Positions 46,005-64,000 of a stretch of DNA of 64,000 nt are shown here, one piece after another. Numbering within the stretch: the first letter of the stretch is position 1; every line of letters begins with the position of its first letter. Location of the stretch: positions 7,516,001-7,580,000 of the forward strand of contig NC_087161.1 in assembly GCF_035594125.1 (NCBI RefSeq), read 5' to 3'. Both the position numbers and the translations under genes were made by a program. The notes below the pieces were generated by a model, which saw only the letters and a program-made list of their open reading frames with translations, searched no databases and was not told the origin of the DNA. This DNA comes from Scylla paramamosain (taxonomy: Eukaryota; Arthropoda; Malacostraca; Decapoda; Portunidae).

Positions 46005-47095
46005 CATACGGGCCCAGTCAGGTGTGGGCACGATATTTCGGAAGGCAATCCCTGGTGCTGCGTATTTATTTATCCATTTGTTTATTTGATTAATTAATTT
46101 ATTTATTTGTTTATTTATTTAGTCATTTATATATTTTCATGATGGTGTGCAGAGATCGTAAAGAAATTTTAAATACTGCTGTTGGAGTTCGGCAGTAGGT
46201 TCGCTCAGAATTTTTTTTTTTTTTTTTTTTTTCTTATGAGAAGTGCAAGAAGTGGTGACTGAAAATTTTCTTTCGCGGCGCCGCAACAATTAATGTCATA
46301 TGGCGCCGGATTATGAAGCTGCATAAAAATATTAGTAATGTTAAAATTAAAGGTAAAACAAAACAAACAAAAATAAGATTTCATTCAGATTTAAAAAAAA
46401 AAAACACACACAAAAAAAATAAAAATAAATAAATAAATAAAAATTAAGGGGACTGGGGTTTGAATATACTATTTGCAAGTGAAGATATTGGTCGATAGTC
46501 AAACATTACTCAGTTGTTTTGTTTCTTTATTTATTTTCTTAAGTGTGGAGTGTTTCGTTTATACTATCTCCGCCAAATATTTCTTCACGGGGATTATGAA
46601 GAGCGATAAAAGAGACTAATCTTACTTTGCCCTCGTCCAGGAGAAACGGTAGCAGATCTTAAACCACTCGAGTTCTTTTTTCTTCTTTTAAGGGTTACTC
46701 GTCCCTTCAGGGTTGTCTTCGTGTTCGCAGTGAAAACACCAAGCAAGTTATTCGTATTTTTTTTTTTCACAACCTTGTGTCACAATAGAAACTCTTCGCT
46801 AATTTCTGACGTACGTACTACTGAAGACAAGAATTGTTCTTGGACACTTCCGATTTGCCTCTGCCAGATTTCCTCTGGTAACACTGTTTCCTGTCCAGAT
46901 GTACGATAACTTCTGTTCCCTCGCTTCATTTTCCCTTGGCATTCTTGTAGCTATCAAATTATCTTGAAGCAATATTCTGTGAAGATTGAGATGTAATTTT
47001 CTATTTGACAAGCTTTATATGATGTACTTTTTGAAATTTATGTTCAATGATCAAGAAACTTACATAGTTTTCGTTCCCAGCCTCCTCCCCTCCGC

Positions 47096-47098
<3 letters not shown>
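46005..47098. other. Non-coding stretch
   Basis: No gene. It contains short TTTA runs (46,060-46,130), a T-run (46,210-46,232) and A-rich sequence near 46,390-46,445. Confidence 0.5.

Positions 47099-47166
<68 letters not shown>
47099..47166. repeat. (CT)n microsatellite
   Basis: CT array of about 67 bp. Confidence 0.95.
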
Positions 47167-47169
<3 letters not shown>

Positions 47170-47523
47170 CCCTCCTGTCCTTTAACTCAAGGGAAAATTA
47201 ACTGAGGGAACAGAGAATATCGTACATCTGAACAAAAGTCAATGTTACCAGGTGAAATGTGGCTGAGGAACATCGGAGGTGTGTAAGAATTCTTGTCTCC
47301 AGTGGTACATCTATTTTAGCCTGATTATTCTTGTTTCCCTTCAAGAATATAGCCAGTAAAAGAGCCAGGTTCTAATATTTTTTAATTACAGTTTTTATTC
47401 TTTTCATTTAATTTGCCCAATAACTTGACTATCAATATCAGCAAGGTGGAACACAGAAGACACACAGACGGAAGGAATAACTGAAAGTGGATCCTAAGTC
47501 ACATATTTTCTTAAATAGTCTAT

Positions 47524-48073
<550 letters not shown>

Positions 48074-48119
48074 TGTTCATTGATGTCTCTAAAATGTTAG
48101 TTTCCTCCTTCCGATAGCC

Positions 48120-59615
<11,496 letters not shown>

Positions 59616-60194
59616 TGACCAACAAAGAATTACGTGTATATTGGGACGGATTTACGTGCATGCGATTTTTTTTATTTATTTATTTATTTTTTATTTGAAT
59701 GAGTTAAGTACAAGTTAAGCTTGTTCACATTCACTTAAGTTTAATTATGTATAAGTTGCAGGTTCAATATTAGGGTATGTATTATTTATTTAGTTAATTC
59801 CGGACTATTATATGTCATGGATAAAACTGCGTGAAAATGAACAAAATAACGGAAATAATTACGGATCATGCTGATTTCGTATCGTATATTACAAACAATT
59901 AAACACCTGTACTTTATCTCTGCATCAATGTACCAGTATGGAATATTACGTTTTGTTACATGCTTCCTTAAAACAAATGCGAGCAGCAGTGGTAGACAAC
60001 CTGAACGTCACACGGGTGTTATGAAGGTAAACGTAGCACAGTCACAAATGCTTCGAGGTATTATCATAAATAAAACCGTTGAATTCCTGTTTTACCTCTG
60101 ATGATCACAATATCCAGTCAGTTGTACAAATAGTTCCTTATATACCCATTCCTGACACCACACAAACACCCTCATAAGCTTAGGTGTGTGAGAG

Positions 60195-60520
60195 TGGCAG
60201 CGTAAGTCAGGTAGCCCCGTCTCTTCGTCACAGCTGTCAAATTTGTACTGTGACAGTGTTAGGTAAGTTGGCTTCTCTCCTTCGTCACAACTGCCAAGTC
60301 TGTACTGTGACAAGTGTTGGGGTAAGTCATGTAGCGCCACCTCTCCGTCACAGCTGTCAAGACTGTGAGCGTGTACTGGGACAGTGATGGGTAAGCTTGC
60401 TCCTCCTCCTGGTCAAATCTGTCAAGTTTGTGAGCGTATTGTGACAGTGATGGATTAAGTTTGTAGCTCCTCCCTCTCCTGACAACTGTCAAGTGTTGGG
60501 ACCGTGTTGGGGTAAGTTAC
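60195..60520. repeat. Minisatellite, about five units of 59-69 bp
   Basis: Units begin with GTAAGT or a close variant at 60,202, 60,263, 60,322, 60,391, about 60,454 and 60,512. Each holds an inverted pair 'gtcacagctgtcaa' ... 'tactgtgacagtg'. It lies just beyond the IR gene. Confidence 0.8.
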
Positions 60521-60737
60521 AAGTTAGTTCCTTCCTTTGTCACGCCTTTCAGTCTGTATTGTAACATATGTTTGCAACAAGATGACTTTTTCCGACGTTA
60601 TTTTTTTTTCAGTGGTTCACTGTGTGACATGTGACGTTAAAGAGAAAAAAAAACTGCCTTTCGCGGTTTTCTATTAGATTATAGATTCGAAAACAAAGAA
60701 AAGTTGGATTCATGTAAAGGGAAAGACTTGGCGTATT

Positions 60738-60738
60738 G

Positions 60739-60775
<37 letters not shown>

Positions 60776-60822
60776 GCAACAACAACAACAGCATCAACAG
60801 CAGCAACAACAAGAACAGCAAC
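60738..60822. repeat. (CAA)n array
   Basis: CAA units with some CAG, about 85 bp. Confidence 0.9.
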
Positions 60823-61069
60823 TTTTCTGGCTTTCCTTTTCATGACCGTCACTAGTAATCCTTCATTTAAGCACTGATATATAAATTTCAGTAGTGGTAA
60901 AGCATAATGGAAACAAGAGTGAAAACTAAAGCAACCCTATTAATGTACATCCTATCACGATAAGACGGCGTGGTTCATTTCAGCAGCTGATAGCCGGGAC
61001 ACCCTCAGGGGGAAGTGGTGTTGTTTGTCTACCATTTACAAATAGTTTAGTTATGGATTGCCGCCACAC

Positions 61070-61110
61070 ATAGTTGTAGTGAGAGAGCAGAGCGTTTCTG
61101 AATACGGGTC
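61070..61110. mobile_element. MITE family, terminal fragment
   Basis: 'gagagagcagagcgtttctg' and 'aatacgggtc' match the right end of copy B. Confidence 0.55.
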
Positions 61111-61424
61111 TAAAAGAGATGAATAAAGTAAGGGGTCACAGAGGCCACGCACTTTTCATCTGTACGTAAAAACATAGTCAAAAGATAAAAATAAAAGTAA
61201 GGAAGCTTTCTTATAGATTTTTATTCTTTTTATTGTCTTCAGAGTATAATTTCGTATCAGTTGGTTCTGTCATTCAAGCTCCCCAAGAATGATATCAGAT
61301 AGCATCAGAACACATGTTCAACAGAGAATAAACTTTGATACAAATTCAGATAGGATACATCTGATAGACGGACATGTTTTCTTTCTAGTTAATTTCTGCT
61401 GTGTACAGAATTTCACAGTAAAGC

Positions 61425-61426
<2 letters not shown>

Positions 61427-61492
<66 letters not shown>
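61427..61492. repeat. (GA)n microsatellite
   Basis: GA array of about 64 bp, 3' of the minus-strand IR gene. Confidence 0.95.
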
Positions 61493-61495
<3 letters not shown>

Positions 61496-61539
61496 ATAGT
61501 GGTTCAATTAGTGAAAACAGCACGTTATTCAGTAATCGC

Positions 61540-61665
61540 TCAGAATTTACTATAGACCACGTGTTCAGCGAGGAAGAACACACTCGCCGCTGCAAACCCA
61601 ATAGCCAACGTGTAGAAAGTCGCCTGCAGCTGAAGTAGCCCAAGAATTACCTGCCTTCCATCGCT
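61540..61665 (-). CDS. Second IR gene, last exon (last TM helix and stop)
   Basis: On the minus strand the acceptor 'ttttgttgcag' is followed in phase 0 by 'QVILGLLQLQATFYTLAIGF' and 'AAASVFFLAEHVVYSK', then TGA. It lines up residue by residue with exon 11 of the plus-strand IR (shared L-G-L-L-x-L-Q-x-T-F-Y and A-A-A-S-V-F). A clear paralogue. Confidence 0.85.
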   Translation of the reverse strand, partial: SDGRQVILGLLQLQATFYTLAIGFAAASVFFLAEHVVYSKF

Positions 61666-61684
61666 CTGCAACAAAATTTTTAAA

Positions 61685-61800
61685 ATCTATCTATCTGTCT
61701 GTCTATCCATCAATCAATCAATTTATATATCTATCCATATATCTGTCTTACTATCTATCTATCTTTCTGCCTCTTCGTCTATTTACCTATCTATCTGTTT
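61685..61800. repeat. (ATCT)n tract in the intron of the second IR
   Basis: Imperfect tetranucleotide ATCT/TCTG/AATC repeats. Confidence 0.8.
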
Positions 61801-61874
61801 TATTTAACTGCCTAAAAGGAAAAGAAAGGCAATATGTTGGCAGATATATTGACTGATGCCACAATGCACTTCAC

Positions 61875-62037
61875 CACAACACGTGTCGGTGATGTTCTCT
61901 CCGAAGTATCCTCCACTTCCTGGCGTTTCTGTCGTATGTGCTCACTGATGACGTCTTCCATCCAGTGTATTATCAGCCCGTTGTCCAGAAGCTGCTGCAG
62001 GGCCGTGTCAAAGCGACTTATGAAGGGCGTCCCTCTT
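61875..62037 (-). CDS. Second IR gene, penultimate exon (end of S2)
   Basis: On the minus strand the acceptor 'ctctttctccag' is preceded by a (CT)n tract. It is followed by a phase-2 start, then 'RGTPFISRFDTALQQLLDNG', 'LIIHWMEDVISEH' and 'IRQKRQEVED'. The best donor is GTGAAG at 61,874, phase 0. Phases and sequence match exon 10 of the plus-strand IR. Upstream exons are not visible in the remaining 1.9 kb, so they must lie beyond the window, or the gene is a fragment. Confidence 0.85.
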
Positions 62038-62040
62038 CTG

Positions 62041-63090
<1,050 letters not shown>

Positions 63091-63092
63091 AA

Positions 63093-63560
<468 letters not shown>

Positions 63561-63679
63561 TCTACTACTACTTATTGCGAGTAACTTGGGAATAATTTTG
63601 ATAACCATAGTTTGTTAAAGATTCCATGTTATGGTTCACAAGAGCACGTCATGACTCACACCCTAGCTGAATATTCATA

Positions 63680-64000
63680 GGGAAGTCGAGGAGGCAGCAG
63701 GTAAGGGAAGTTATTATGGCATCATACACTTGGATTTGGGAAAGGCGTCTGATGAAGTGCGCTACGGAAAGCTCATGAACATGGCTAAAAACCAGAGAAT
63801 GGACGAGAAAATTCTAAGATGAGTCAGGTCATGGTTATGCGACAAGCGACAGGGTGTTACAGTCTAAGTGGGACAAATAACTGGCGGAGGAACTAGAATA
63901 ATTTGTTTTAGGACCGCCATCGTTTAATTACATTCATGATCTACTGTAGATAACGAATGGAGTTAGTAGCAACATTAGTAAATTTACAGACGACATGAAG
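63680..64000 (+). pseudogene. CR1-like RT fragment, cut by window end
   Basis: The frames encode 'YYGIIHLDLGKASDEVRYGK' and 'VRSWLCDKRQGVTV', then near the end 'SNISKFTDDMK'. This is RT from the fingers to the palm, where the A-D-D box appears as T-D-D. It has several stops and frameshifts and belongs to the same broad family as 24,594-23,501. Confidence 0.65.

Overview
This window looks like nuclear DNA of a crustacean, most likely a decapod. Four things suggest this. Di- and trinucleotide arrays are extremely dense, with more than 30 tracts, several over 100 bp. A DIRS1-type tyrosine-recombinase retrotransposon is present, and such elements are common in decapods. There is a divergent arthropod ionotropic receptor (IR) gene with introns. 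The rest is a dense layering of decayed transposons with no operon-like organisation. No rRNA, tRNA or CRISPR was recognised. The assignment to Decapoda is inference.

Layout. 1-5,100: mostly non-coding, with an LTR-like repeat cut by the window edge, a MITE, a 20-bp minisatellite and microsatellites. 5,174-8,490: a degenerate hAT transposon sitting in a (CT)n tract. 8,583-9,760: a dead CR1-like reverse transcriptase on the minus strand. 10,640-12,805: a tandem duplication, a perfect palindrome around (TA)n, and a 1.7-kb element with long terminal inverted repeats. That element encodes a shortened KRBA2/Ginger-like protein whose integrase core is missing. 14,020-19,440: a Ty3/gypsy element on the plus strand with an LTR of about 1 kb and a broken pol. 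19,714-29,805: a complete DIRS1-type element split by a 4,964-bp hAT element with a perfect 8-bp target duplication. The hAT itself carries a solo LTR, a CR1-like fragment and a short MITE. 30,650-30,980: a second copy of part of the gypsy LTR. 31,900-34,935: a minus-strand gypsy-like element joined directly to a truncated minus-strand LINE (34,955-37,700). 37,900-47,520: repeats, a jockey-like LINE (plus), a fold-back element and a small helix-turn-helix ORF.

48,120-59,615 (+): the main cellular gene. It is an 11-exon IR / variant ionotropic glutamate receptor whose exons join with consistent splice phases into one 661-codon frame without stops. It has a signal peptide, a ligand-binding S1 half, a channel region, S2 and a last transmembrane helix. 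Its introns carry a reversed jockey-like LINE, an LTR-like repeat, minisatellites, MITE copies and a Penelope-like inverted pair. The last two exons of a paralogous IR lie tail-to-tail on the minus strand (62,037-61,540), so this looks like a local IR cluster. 63,680-64,000: a CR1-like RT fragment running off the window.

The transposons are almost all inactive, with stops, frameshifts or altered catalytic residues. The IR gene appears intact. Exon boundaries were read by eye from GT/AG signals and frame continuity; no alignment or RNA evidence was available.
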